A stretch of 64,000 nucleotides of DNA from Rodentibacter caecimuris (GTDB lineage Bacteria > Pseudomonadota > Gammaproteobacteria > Enterobacterales > Pasteurellaceae), in NCBI RefSeq assembly GCF_001019715.1, contig NZ_BBXJ01000001.1, positions 992,001 through 1,056,000 of the forward strand, read 5' to 3'. The notes beneath the pieces are model-generated. The model saw only the letters and a program-made list of their open reading frames with translations. It was not told the origin of the DNA and searched no databases. Shown piece after piece: positions 29,518 through 36,806 of this stretch; positions within the stretch are counted from its first letter, which is position 1, and each line of letters starts with the position of its first letter. The translations under genes were made by a program, and so were the position numbers.

Positions 29518-29929
29518 TTTTACGCTCCAAAAATTTGACACGAGTAATGTCATAAAGCCAGTTAAACACCAAGGCATACAGCATAATCAGCAAACTCAAA
29601 CCAATATCCGCTAAAAAGGCGTGCCACAGGCTTAAATCTAATAAATATGCAACTACGGGAATGGTAAACAGCAATAAGGTACACTCAAAGCAGACGGTAT
29701 GCAAAATGCGTAATTTTAGGCTACGTTCTTCCCGTTTGCTGGTAAAAATTTTATCAAACACATAGTTAAAGAAGAAGTTAAGTATCATTGCTATTACAGA
29801 CATGGCAATACCTGTTCCTGTGGCGGCTTCAAGGCTGAAATCTCCCACCAATAATACTGCAACCGCACCGATTGCCATTGCCCCAATTTCAAATAATACC
29901 GAGTGAAAAATACGTTCGTAAAAAGTCAC
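29504..29929 (-). CDS. PACE family efflux transporter
   Basis: A 141-residue inner-membrane protein with four predicted membrane helices arranged as two tandem bacterial transmembrane-pair units. Typical PACE residues are the start ERIFHSVLFEIGAMAI, NFFFNYVFDKIF in the first unit and RILHTVCFECTLLLFTIPVVAYLL in the second, ending YALVFNWLYDITR. The founding member, AceI of Acinetobacter, exports chlorhexidine and short diamines. It heads an operon with MarR and GNAT genes behind an operator palindrome. Confidence 0.88.
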   Translation of the reverse strand: MTFYERIFHSVLFEIGAMAIGAVAVLLVGDFSLEAATGTGIAMSVIAMILNFFFNYVFDKIFTSKREERSLKLRILHTVCFECTLLLFTIPVVAYLLDLSLWHAFLADIGLSLLIMLYALVFNWLYDITRVKFLERKNEPL

Positions 29930-29937
29930 AAAATAAT

Positions 29938-29978
29938 CCTATATCGTACTAAATAAATGCATTATAGTACGATATAGG
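29938..29978. promoter_or_regulatory. MarR-type operator upstream of the PACE operon
   Basis: CCTATATCGTACTA (29938-29951) and its exact inverse TAGTACGATATAGG (29965-29978) are 14-bp perfect arms around a 13-bp spacer, starting 9 bases upstream of the PACE ATG. The position over the promoter suggests repression by the neighbouring MarR protein. Confidence 0.65.
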
Positions 29979-30026
29979 AGTAAATGCAACGCTATTTGCA
30001 AATTTCTAAGTAGATTTCACCGCTTT

Positions 30027-30428
30027 CTAATCTAACGCTTTAATCCCTTGAATAATTTGGCAATGGTCAATGTCTTCCGCCTGACAGTCAATTAATGGCT
30101 CAAGCAATGCTTTAATTTGATTGAGCTGATCGATTTGATGCTCAATTTGGATTAAATGCTGTTTCGTTAATTTATCCACCAGTTCGCAACGATTATGTGG
30201 ATTAGTTTGCAACATGATTAGTTGCTTAATTTCCTCTAAGCGAAAGCCGATCATTCGACAGCTTTTAATAAAATGGAGCTGGTTGAGCTGTTTTTCACTA
30301 AACAAGCGATAGCCGTTTGGTTGCCTTGTTGCCGTATCAATTAGCCCCAGTTTTTCATAGTAACGAATGGTTTCCAAATTCACGCCACTTTCTCGGCTTA
30401 ATTCACGGATTTTAAAAAATTTTGTCAT
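30027..30428 (-). CDS. MerR family metal-responsive regulator
   Basis: A 133-residue MerR-family activator with HTH FKIRELSRESGVNLETIRYYEKLGLI and a dimerisation helix. Metal ligands are suggested by Cys in NPHNRCELVDK (about residue 79) and a C-terminal CQAEDIDHC pair, the pattern of CadR/ZntR/PbrR-type sensors. It is divergent from the CDF transporter across a classical MerR promoter and so probably activates it in the presence of zinc, cadmium or lead. Which metal cannot be decided. Confidence 0.88.
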   Translation of the reverse strand: MTKFFKIRELSRESGVNLETIRYYEKLGLIDTATRQPNGYRLFSEKQLNQLHFIKSCRMIGFRLEEIKQLIMLQTNPHNRCELVDKLTKQHLIQIEHQIDQLNQIKALLEPLIDCQAEDIDHCQIIQGIKALD

Positions 30429-30434
30429 GGATGC

Positions 30435-30465
30435 TTGACCCTGTAATTGCTACGGAGTTTATAGT
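30435..30465 (+). promoter_or_regulatory. MerR-type promoter for the CDF transporter
   Basis: TTGACC (30435) and TATAGT (30460) are separated by 19 bases, and the spacer holds the imperfect dyad ACCCTGTA-N5-TACGGAGT (30438-30458). Overlong spacing with a centred dyad is the mark of MerR-activated promoters. Confidence 0.8.
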
Positions 30466-30500
30466 TTACGCCAAGTTAAACTAAAACACACGGAGAGACT

Positions 30501-31112
30501 ATGGCTTGTACGACTTCTTGCTGTACTTCATACAGTACACACCTTTCCCCTAAATATCGCAAAGCATTATGGATTGCTCTTGGACTAAATATCACTCTGT
30601 TTTTCATTGAAATCGTGATGGGCGTAAAATCGGGTTCTGTTTCTTTACTTTCGGATAGCTTAGATTTTTTTGGCGATAGCGCCAATTATGTGATTAGCTT
30701 GATCGTGTTGCCCATGGCGTTAAGTTATCGTGCCAAAGCCTCTTTATTAAAAGGAGCAACCATGGGTGGATTTGGCTTATTTATTTTAATCACAACCCTC
30801 TATCGTTGGGCTTATGGCGAACTGCCAAACCATAGTGAAATGAGTGTAGTCGGTGTGCTTGCCTTATTCGCCAACTTAACAGCCTTGTGGGTGCTTTATC
30901 ATTTTCGTGATGGCGATAGCAATATGAAGAGTGTTTGGATCTGCTCCCGCAATGATGCGATAGGGAATATAGCTGTCATTTTGGCGGGGATTGCGGTCTA
31001 TTTTACCCAGTCGAAATATCCCGATTTGATCGTTGCTTTCGTTTTGGCTTTATTAGCTCTGCAAGGTGCGAAAGAGATTATTACTAAGGCATTAATGGAA
31101 TTGAAAGGATAA
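30501..31112 (+). CDS. Short CDF-type cation transporter
   Basis: A 203-residue membrane protein with about six helices, related to the cation diffusion facilitator family but lacking the usual C-terminal cytoplasmic domain. SLLSDSLDFFGDSANY in helix 2 carries the D-x3-D metal site and WICSRNDAIGNIAVIL in helix 5 the second site. The N-terminal CTTSCCTSY is a cysteine cluster that may bind metal. It is driven by the MerR-type promoter and is probably a proton-coupled exporter of a divalent metal. AACACACGGAGAGACT precedes the ATG. Confidence 0.82.
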   Translation: MACTTSCCTSYSTHLSPKYRKALWIALGLNITLFFIEIVMGVKSGSVSLLSDSLDFFGDSANYVISLIVLPMALSYRAKASLLKGATMGGFGLFILITTLYRWAYGELPNHSEMSVVGVLALFANLTALWVLYHFRDGDSNMKSVWICSRNDAIGNIAVILAGIAVYFTQSKYPDLIVAFVLALLALQGAKEIITKALMELKG

Positions 31113-31118
31113 GAAAAT

Positions 31119-31170
31119 AGCGGTGAGTTCCAGTAAAAAATTTACAAATTTTTAAGTGGATCTCACCGCT
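31119..31170. terminator. Bidirectional terminator between CDF and NudF genes
   Basis: AGCGGTGAG (31119) pairs with CTCACCGCT (31162) between convergent genes. The right arm extends to ACCGCTTGT, the inverse of an Actinobacillus-type uptake core. Confidence 0.65.
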
Positions 31171-31177
31171 TGTATAG

Positions 31178-31792
31178 TTATTTCTGATATTTTTGATAAT
31201 TCAACTGCAACCACTGTAAGCCCACAACAGCAATCACATTATCAATTTTCCCTTCAACAACCCATTGATACGCTTGCTCACGGCTCACAACGTGGACGAG
31301 AATATCCTCGCCTTCTTCTTCCAAGCCATAAACGCCGCCAACTTGGGTGCTATCGACTAAGCCTAAAAAGAGATGTAAACGCTCAACCGCACCACCTGGG
31401 CTGTCCCAAATGCTTAAGGCGCGTTCCACATTGCTGACGGTTAAACCTGCTTCTTCGTAGCTTTCACGGATAGCGACATTTTCTGGTGTTTCCCCTTCAT
31501 CTACCATGCCTGCAATCAGTTCCACTAGCCAAGGGGATTGGTTGCTGGTTGGATCGTAAGCACCAATGCGAACTTGTTCGACTAACACTACGGCGTCTTT
31601 GACAGGATCATAGGCGATTAATGCAGCTGCGGCACCTTTAATCATTAATTCACGCACAATTTCACCGCTTACTCCACCATTAAATAACTTGTGGCGGAAA
31701 TACATTTTTTTCATGGTGAAATGACCTTGATAAACCACTTCTTCTTTTAAAATCTCTAAATCTTTTTGTTGAAATTGATGAATTTTAGTCAT
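31178..31792 (-). CDS. nudF: ADP-ribose pyrophosphatase NudF
   Basis: A 204-residue Nudix hydrolase that splits ADP-ribose to AMP and ribose-5-phosphate. The Nudix box is complete: GMVDEGETPENVAIRESYEEAGL (G-x5-E-x7-REx2EEx-G/A). Other NudF marks are VVLVEQVRIGAYDPTSNQSPWLVELIAG and ESPG-like WDSPGGAVERLHLFLG. The start MTKIHQFQQKD at 31792 is chosen for the AAGGAGAGAGTC site directly before it. A housekeeping-type gene carried on the element; the host presumably has its own copy. Confidence 0.88.
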   Translation of the reverse strand: MTKIHQFQQKDLEILKEEVVYQGHFTMKKMYFRHKLFNGGVSGEIVRELMIKGAAAALIAYDPVKDAVVLVEQVRIGAYDPTSNQSPWLVELIAGMVDEGETPENVAIRESYEEAGLTVSNVERALSIWDSPGGAVERLHLFLGLVDSTQVGGVYGLEEEGEDILVHVVSREQAYQWVVEGKIDNVIAVVGLQWLQLNYQKYQK

Positions 31793-31802
31793 GACTCTCT
31801 CC

Positions 31803-32129
31803 TTAGCTTTTACGTAAACGGTCGGTATGAACGACATAGAGTGCAACAACCATCACTAAAATGGCAAGAGCAAAAAGTAGCGTATAACGTGGACGTTTTT
31901 TGTAGATCTGATGACGAACTTTGTGCTTGTGGTAAGTTTCACTATTAAGTTGCAATACAGCATCATCCTGCGATTGCATAATTTCAAGTGCAGAGTGTAA
32001 GGTACTAAGACGTTCGTCTAAAAGTGTAAGATGTTCTACAACACGCTTACGTTCTCGTTGTAATTCTTCAATCTTAGTTGAAATCTGAGAAAAATAAATT
32101 GGTACTCGGCAAGTATTGTGAAACTTCAT
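31803..32129 (-). CDS. Hypothetical protein with coiled coil and C-terminal membrane segment
   Basis: A 108-residue protein I do not recognise. Residues about 18-55 (ISTKIEELQRERKRVVEHLTLLDERLSTL) are likely a coiled coil; residues about 82-101 (YTLLFALAILVMVVALYVV) form one transmembrane helix, with basic residues on both sides. It stops 10 bases upstream of nudF on the same strand. The start is uncertain because no clear ribosome site is seen. Confidence 0.5.
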   Translation of the reverse strand: MKFHNTCRVPIYFSQISTKIEELQRERKRVVEHLTLLDERLSTLHSALEIMQSQDDAVLQLNSETYHKHKVRHQIYKKRPRYTLLFALAILVMVVALYVVHTDRLRKS

Positions 32130-32170
32130 TCAAAATCACGGTTATAATATCAAACTTGAAATTGAATAAA

Positions 32171-32218
32171 ATTGTCGCAAATTCACAATGGTTTGTAATT
32201 GTTCATTTGCGACATAAT
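32171..32218. repeat. Internal inverted copies of the transposon-end motif
   Basis: ATTGTCGCAAAT (32171-32182) and ATTTGCGACATAAT (32205-32218) face each other. ATTTGCGACAT is the exact inverse of ATGTCGCAAAT at 18568-18578, part of the second left-end TnsB site. It may be a relic end of an older or nested element. The surrounding 32130-32290 has no gene I can support. Confidence 0.45.
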
Positions 32219-32306
32219 GGCGTCGATTACGTTCAGGTAAATTAAGAGCAGCCTCTTCAGAAGAAATAGAAAATATTAGAAAATATATTAAATGAGGGAA
32301 ATTTAT

Positions 32307-32618
32307 ATGACTGAAGACTTAGATAATACAGGGTTAAAGGAAGTTTTATTTTATTCCATAGTGGATGAGTTTTTGATTTATAAGCATTCTAAAAAGTTTA
32401 TTTCTACCTTATTTAGTCATCCTCCAGGAGAGTGGAGTGATGTTAATAAGATATTTAGAGATAATGGTTTTATATTTGGTTCTGAAGATTTAAATGTTAA
32501 TGTAAGCTGGTTAAAGGATATTGATGGCTCTGATTCTCCTTATAGAATGCTCGTGTTTTTTGAGTCAGAAAATATGTTTTCTCAGGTCGTTGTTTTTAAT
32601 GTAAATACTCTAGATTAA
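32307..32618 (+). CDS. Hypothetical AT-rich small protein (possibly 5' half of a frameshifted gene)
   Basis: A 103-residue acidic protein without recognisable family. The start MTEDLDNTG at 32307 has GAGGGA about 8 bases upstream. The codon use is far more AT-rich than the neighbours. It ends VFNVNTLD, and the next frame continues at once as NVEDVYFCENI, so the two readings may be one gene of about 195 residues with a one-base change. Small AT-rich acidic genes of this kind are often immunity proteins, but nothing here proves it. Confidence 0.5.
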   Translation: MTEDLDNTGLKEVLFYSIVDEFLIYKHSKKFISTLFSHPPGEWSDVNKIFRDNGFIFGSEDLNVNVSWLKDIDGSDSPYRMLVFFESENMFSQVVVFNVNTLD

Positions 32619-32619
32619 T

Positions 32620-32892
32620 GTGGAGGATGTTTATTTTTGTGAGAATATAAATATTAATTTATTTTATGATCTTGTATTAAGTGGTAAGTTAGAAAGTAAA
32701 AATAATTTTGCTTTAGAAGAAACTTTTGATGATTTTATGAAAAGATGTATTAGAGGTAGAGAAAATCTATATTTCTATTTTAGATTATATAAAGATCATT
32801 ATTTTAATTATGAAAATATACCTATTATAAAAACTATAAGCATAGAAAGATTTAATTCATTTTTGAGAGATCTTAAACTCTATTTAACTTAA
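32620..32892 (+). CDS. Hypothetical small protein, second half of the pair
   Basis: A 90-residue reading from a GTG at 32620, one base after the preceding stop and in the next frame; the frame itself opens only at 32614. Poor ribosome site and an immediate abutment make it more likely to be the C-terminal part of a frameshifted gene than a separate protein. No family recognised. The stretch 32893-33091 holds an ACAAGCGGT uptake-type core at 33011 and nothing else I can support. Confidence 0.4.
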   Translation: MEDVYFCENININLFYDLVLSGKLESKNNFALEETFDDFMKRCIRGRENLYFYFRLYKDHYFNYENIPIIKTISIERFNSFLRDLKLYLT

Positions 32893-33091
32893 ATGGCGTT
32901 ATTCCACAAAGTATGCTATTTATAATTTAATATTGTTAGAAGCCTTGAAAATAAATGTTTCTTTATCATAAAAATTATTTACAGCATACAATGTAGAACA
33001 CAGGGGTAATACAAGCGGTTATTTATGATTAAATCTTTGCAAATTCTAGCGATAAATTTACCACTTATATTTGATACAAGTGGCTTTTCGA

Positions 33092-33307
33092 TTACCCGAA
33101 AATATCCCTATCTATACGAAATAGCTTACGCCATTCACTAAGGTAATATTTTTCGAATCGATTTCCTTTAATGATAGCTAATCGCTTATCAAAGCGTCTT
33201 AATATATGTGGAATAGTGCCGATAACAATCATTTCATCGTTTTTCTGTTCCTCTTCAAGCCATTGTTTAAATTGAGCTTTTAAGGTTAAATTTTTTGTAC
33301 TGTTCAT
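33092..33307 (-). CDS. Hypothetical small protein downstream of the transposition genes
   Basis: A 71-residue basic, charged protein (MNSTKNLTLKAQFKQWLEEEQKN ending LFRIDRDIFG) that I do not recognise. The start at 33307 is supported by TTGGAGAGAAGC immediately upstream. It lies 120 bases beyond the zinc-finger gene on the same strand, so it may be the last gene of the tns unit or the first cargo gene. Confidence 0.5.
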   Translation of the reverse strand: MNSTKNLTLKAQFKQWLEEEQKNDEMIVIGTIPHILRRFDKRLAIIKGNRFEKYYLSEWRKLFRIDRDIFG

Positions 33308-33427
33308 GCTTCTCTCCAACTAGTTGATAGGTTAATAACTGGACGGCACTTTAACAGTTAAGCGATTTCTGTCGAGAAATGCGTTTCATTTTTTCGAGCA
33401 AGATCGCAAAAATAACATTTTTTCTCG

Positions 33428-34846
33428 TCAAAACTGCGGTTTTATGCGCAGATAGATGTCTTGTGGAAGGAAATAATCCTTCGTCTTATCACGGTAATAA
33501 GCCACACCATCTAGCAATACAATGGCATCAAGTTTTGGCTTTTTGATTTCGATACCGTGCAAGCTGTATAGTACCACTGATACCAATTCCATTTGTTCCG
33601 CTGCTGTTAATTCAGATTGTTTGTAGAGTTCGACTAAACGTTGAGAATAACGTTTTTTGAGCAGTTTAGCTTTCATCTGCTGAATTAGGTTACGGTCAAT
33701 CACTAAATCACATTGATATTCGGATTTGAGGTGATTGATAAAGCCTGTAATGGCTGCCGTTTGCCCTGCTTTCTCAACGAGATAGCCGTTTAATTGTTCT
33801 TGCGTTGGGTAGTCCTTGATTGCTTGAGAACTGATTAAGTCAATCGCCGGTTGCAAAGCTAAACGCACCGATTTAAGTGATGTTTTTCCGCTATCAAATC
33901 GTTGCTGTAACATTTGGTAGTAGGTGGCGATACAAGGCACGGATTCTTTTAACTTTTTGAATAAGGCTTGTATGCGCTCCAGTTCAGCTAAATCATCTTT
34001 CAACGTTTCATCTACAACTACTTGATTGGTATCAAGTAACCAACGTAATACGGTTAAATTTGCACGCAAACCATTTGGCTTGAAGTGCATAACTAATGCC
34101 GCATAATCAGGGATTTTCTGCCACTTATCATCGCAGTCAATAAAAAACTGCATAAAGTCTGTTCCCTTATGCAAGGCGACGCTAATACTACATTTTCGCA
34201 TATACCAAAAAATGAATTTTTTGTAGGCGGTTTTAATCGCCTTACTGCGAAAGAGATGCACGTTCAATCGAATGAGATTAAAGAGCAAGGTTCGTCTTGC
34301 ACAATCAGGGCAAACATTGCCATAGCCTGACGGCATTTCACTTTTGCATTTAGGGCAAGTCGAGATAAGCTGTTCATCGCATTTCTTGCATAATTGCTTT
34401 TCTTGGTTGTGTACTTTGCGATAGCGATTACAATTTTTGCACGTTGCGAAAGTGTATCGCCGATAGCAAGATAAGCAAACAGATTGATTCGTAACAGGCG
34501 AACGGTATCTATCACGGGTCATTTTACCACATTCTGAACATTCTTTTTCTTCTCGGAAGTAACGAACGCACGAACTGCATACAGTACCGTAGCGGCTTAT
34601 CATACCAATTTCAAATGTACCGGCGGTTTTACCACAACGCACACAATCGCTATACTTTTCACATTCAAGACAAAATTCGCCTTTACGGTGAATACGTTTA
34701 AGCTGACCGCACCCTTTGCACGTTTTCTTTCTAAACCATTGGGCGTAACAGTTCGCACAATAATATTCCTCTTTGAATTTGCGTGTTACTTGGTTTTTGC
34801 CACAAATAGAGCAACTGTTTTTAGCGTAAATTCGGGTAATATTCAT
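33428..34846 (-). CDS. Zinc-finger-rich transposition accessory protein (TniE-like)
   Basis: A 472-residue protein. Its first 190 residues are a string of zinc-ribbon-type CxxC pairs (CSIC, CANC, CKGC, CLEC, CVRC, CSSC, CSEC, CLSC, CKNC, CKKC, CPKC, CPDC), followed by a helical domain with YTYKKFIF-like basic segments and no known catalytic motif. The ATG at 34846 overlaps the TniQ stop (ATGA), so it is the fifth gene of the tnsA-B-C-tniQ operon. By position it corresponds to tniE of the Tn6022/AbaR elements, proposed there to take part in recognition of comM. The many fingers suggest DNA binding. The role is inference from order. Confidence 0.65.
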   Translation of the reverse strand: MNITRIYAKNSCSICGKNQVTRKFKEEYYCANCYAQWFRKKTCKGCGQLKRIHRKGEFCLECEKYSDCVRCGKTAGTFEIGMISRYGTVCSSCVRYFREEKECSECGKMTRDRYRSPVTNQSVCLSCYRRYTFATCKNCNRYRKVHNQEKQLCKKCDEQLISTCPKCKSEMPSGYGNVCPDCARRTLLFNLIRLNVHLFRSKAIKTAYKKFIFWYMRKCSISVALHKGTDFMQFFIDCDDKWQKIPDYAALVMHFKPNGLRANLTVLRWLLDTNQVVVDETLKDDLAELERIQALFKKLKESVPCIATYYQMLQQRFDSGKTSLKSVRLALQPAIDLISSQAIKDYPTQEQLNGYLVEKAGQTAAITGFINHLKSEYQCDLVIDRNLIQQMKAKLLKKRYSQRLVELYKQSELTAAEQMELVSVVLYSLHGIEIKKPKLDAIVLLDGVAYYRDKTKDYFLPQDIYLRIKPQF

Positions 34847-35961
34847 ATTGCAATTTGTAATTGGCGTTTTAATCGTTCCCATTGACGGTTGAGCGTTAAA
34901 ATAGAATCGGTTTTAGGCTTAGATTTAGCGATTTTGCATGTAACGGTTTTGCCCTCTAAAGCGTATTTAAAGAGAGGGGTAAGCTGTGTAGGATAAACCT
35001 CAAAGGAGAATGCGTTTTGTGTAATGCCACTTTGTTTGATGGCTTGAATAAGCACCTCACGGGATAATTGAAGTATTTTAACCACATTCACAACAAAATT
35101 CTTACGTTCTTCAACGGGAAGTTGCTCAAAGGCAAGGGCGGTTTTCGTTTGGCATAATTCTGCTTGGGGAATCCCTAACTGTTCAATAAATCTTGCGAGT
35201 GCGTGAGAGGGTTTCATCACGGCGGCACGTCTGATTAAATTGATAAAGTAACGCAATATCGCAAAATAAGTTTGAGCATTTACCGGTTGCTGAAAACAAT
35301 ATCCGGAATTAGTCTTTAACACATCATCAAGCAAAGCAAGCATATCAATTTCAAGTTGAGTGAGCTTACTTTCTGATACCGTTAATGTTTCACCGCAACA
35401 GTGGCAATGATTCAATTGTCGTTTGTCGGCGGAAAGCAAGTGGGGCTGATAAGGCTCACCGCAATCAGGGCATTTCTTTTCAAGTAGTGTTTGATGTTCC
35501 AAACACCCAAAATTCCACGCTAAACGCCATTCATTGCGCAAGTAAGGCGATTGCCCTAGACAGCAAGCACAATAGGGCTGACCGTTGCGATAAGTGCGAT
35601 TGCGAGAGCTTCTTGAAATCACCCACTTAGCTTGACCTTTTATCAACGTCTTTTCACCGTTTATCGGCTGTAAAATTGAAGAAAGCGAATGGGGAGTTAA
35701 ATCGACCTGACGATTTAACGATAACTCCGCAATATCTTCGTAAATATGTGGTGCGATAAGCTCAAACCCTCTATCTAAATCGAACGTCCATAAACGCCAT
35801 TTTTCCCAATAAAAGCCAGTGAAAACGATTGGCTCCGTACCGCAATCTAATGCAGCACGAATAAGCCACGAACTGATGCTTTCGTTCGGGTAAAGTGGTG
35901 TGCGAATTACGCCTGATTTTATCCGATAATTTTTCGGAAACCCTGTGTCGGTTGTACCCAC
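34843..35961 (-). CDS. TniQ/TnsD family target-selection protein
   Basis: A 372-residue TniQ-domain protein. The N-terminal hallmark RTPLYPNESISSWLIRAALD is present, followed by a zinc module CACCLG through CLEHQTLLEKKCPDCG and CHCCGET (about residues 130-200). TnsD/TniQ proteins bind the attachment site and recruit TnsC. The GTG start at 35961 overlaps the end of tnsC by 43 bases. It is shorter than TnsD of Tn7 (508 residues), so part of the target recognition may lie in the zinc-finger partner encoded next. Confidence 0.85.
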   Translation of the reverse strand: MGTTDTGFPKNYRIKSGVIRTPLYPNESISSWLIRAALDCGTEPIVFTGFYWEKWRLWTFDLDRGFELIAPHIYEDIAELSLNRQVDLTPHSLSSILQPINGEKTLIKGQAKWVISRSSRNRTYRNGQPYCACCLGQSPYLRNEWRLAWNFGCLEHQTLLEKKCPDCGEPYQPHLLSADKRQLNHCHCCGETLTVSESKLTQLEIDMLALLDDVLKTNSGYCFQQPVNAQTYFAILRYFINLIRRAAVMKPSHALARFIEQLGIPQAELCQTKTALAFEQLPVEERKNFVVNVVKILQLSREVLIQAIKQSGITQNAFSFEVYPTQLTPLFKYALEGKTVTCKIAKSKPKTDSILTLNRQWERLKRQLQIAI

Positions 35962-36806
35962 GAATTTTTCTCAATAATCTCTAATGTGACTTGCTCTGTT
36001 CCTGATGTAATCGCTTCTATTGTGCACGCAGTCAGTAAGCGATGTACATTCCCTAAATTACCGCCTGAAATGGTGTGTATTTTGGTTGCCAATTCCGGCG
36101 ATTGTAGGTTTGAACATTTCTTTAAAGGCAAAATACCTTGAAACTGGAATAACAGCTTTTGAAATTCCTTATCCAACTTCCACGTTGGCAATTCCGCAAC
36201 ATCAAAACGGCTTGCATGTTGTGGATCCGTATGTAATACACGAATCGCATCGCGCGTACCGACTCCAACAATTGGGATTTGCAACTCGTTACAAAGCATC
36301 TTGATCGCGTTCATCACTTGGCGTTGTAAGCGAGGTGTTCCAACAAGCAAAGAGTGAAATTCATCAATAATTAACATTTTTACCCTGAACTCTCGGAATA
36401 GATGGATAGTTTGATAGCGAAGTTTCACCACACTATCTGTCGATTTATATGGCACATAGAACCGCTCCAATAATGAGATGTATAATTCTTTTTCATTGGC
36501 GCTTGGTGGAGCTTCCGCAAGAAGAATCGGGTAAATCGCATTAGAATCGCTATCAATATAAGATTGACCGTACAAATCAACAAATCGGCGAATCAATGTT
36601 GTCTTCCCATTATTCGAATCCCCTACAATTAACAAATTCAACATCCGCGGTCTTTTAGGTTTATTCATTAAAGAAACCAAAGTATCCATAATATCTTTGG
36701 CAACACCATAACCTAACCATCGTGGTTCATCTAAGAATGCAATCCTATCTTCATTGCTTGCCTGCACGAGATGACGGAATTTTTCATGAATGTGTTCGTA
36801 CTGCAT
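35919..36806 (-). CDS. tnsC: Transposition regulator TnsC/TniB ATPase
   Basis: A 295-residue AAA+ ATPase that links target selectors to the transposase. Walker A is GDSNNGKT (residues 62-69), Walker B LIIDEF (about 145-150), and sensor-like VGVGTRDAIRVL follows. It belongs to the short TniB-type group, about half the length of Tn7 TnsC. Its ATG shares the A of the tnsB stop (TAATG). Confidence 0.9.
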   Translation of the reverse strand: MQYEHIHEKFRHLVQASNEDRIAFLDEPRWLGYGVAKDIMDTLVSLMNKPKRPRMLNLLIVGDSNNGKTTLIRRFVDLYGQSYIDSDSNAIYPILLAEAPPSANEKELYISLLERFYVPYKSTDSVVKLRYQTIHLFREFRVKMLIIDEFHSLLVGTPRLQRQVMNAIKMLCNELQIPIVGVGTRDAIRVLHTDPQHASRFDVAELPTWKLDKEFQKLLFQFQGILPLKKCSNLQSPELATKIHTISGGNLGNVHRLLTACTIEAITSGTEQVTLEIIEKNSWVQPTQGFRKIIG

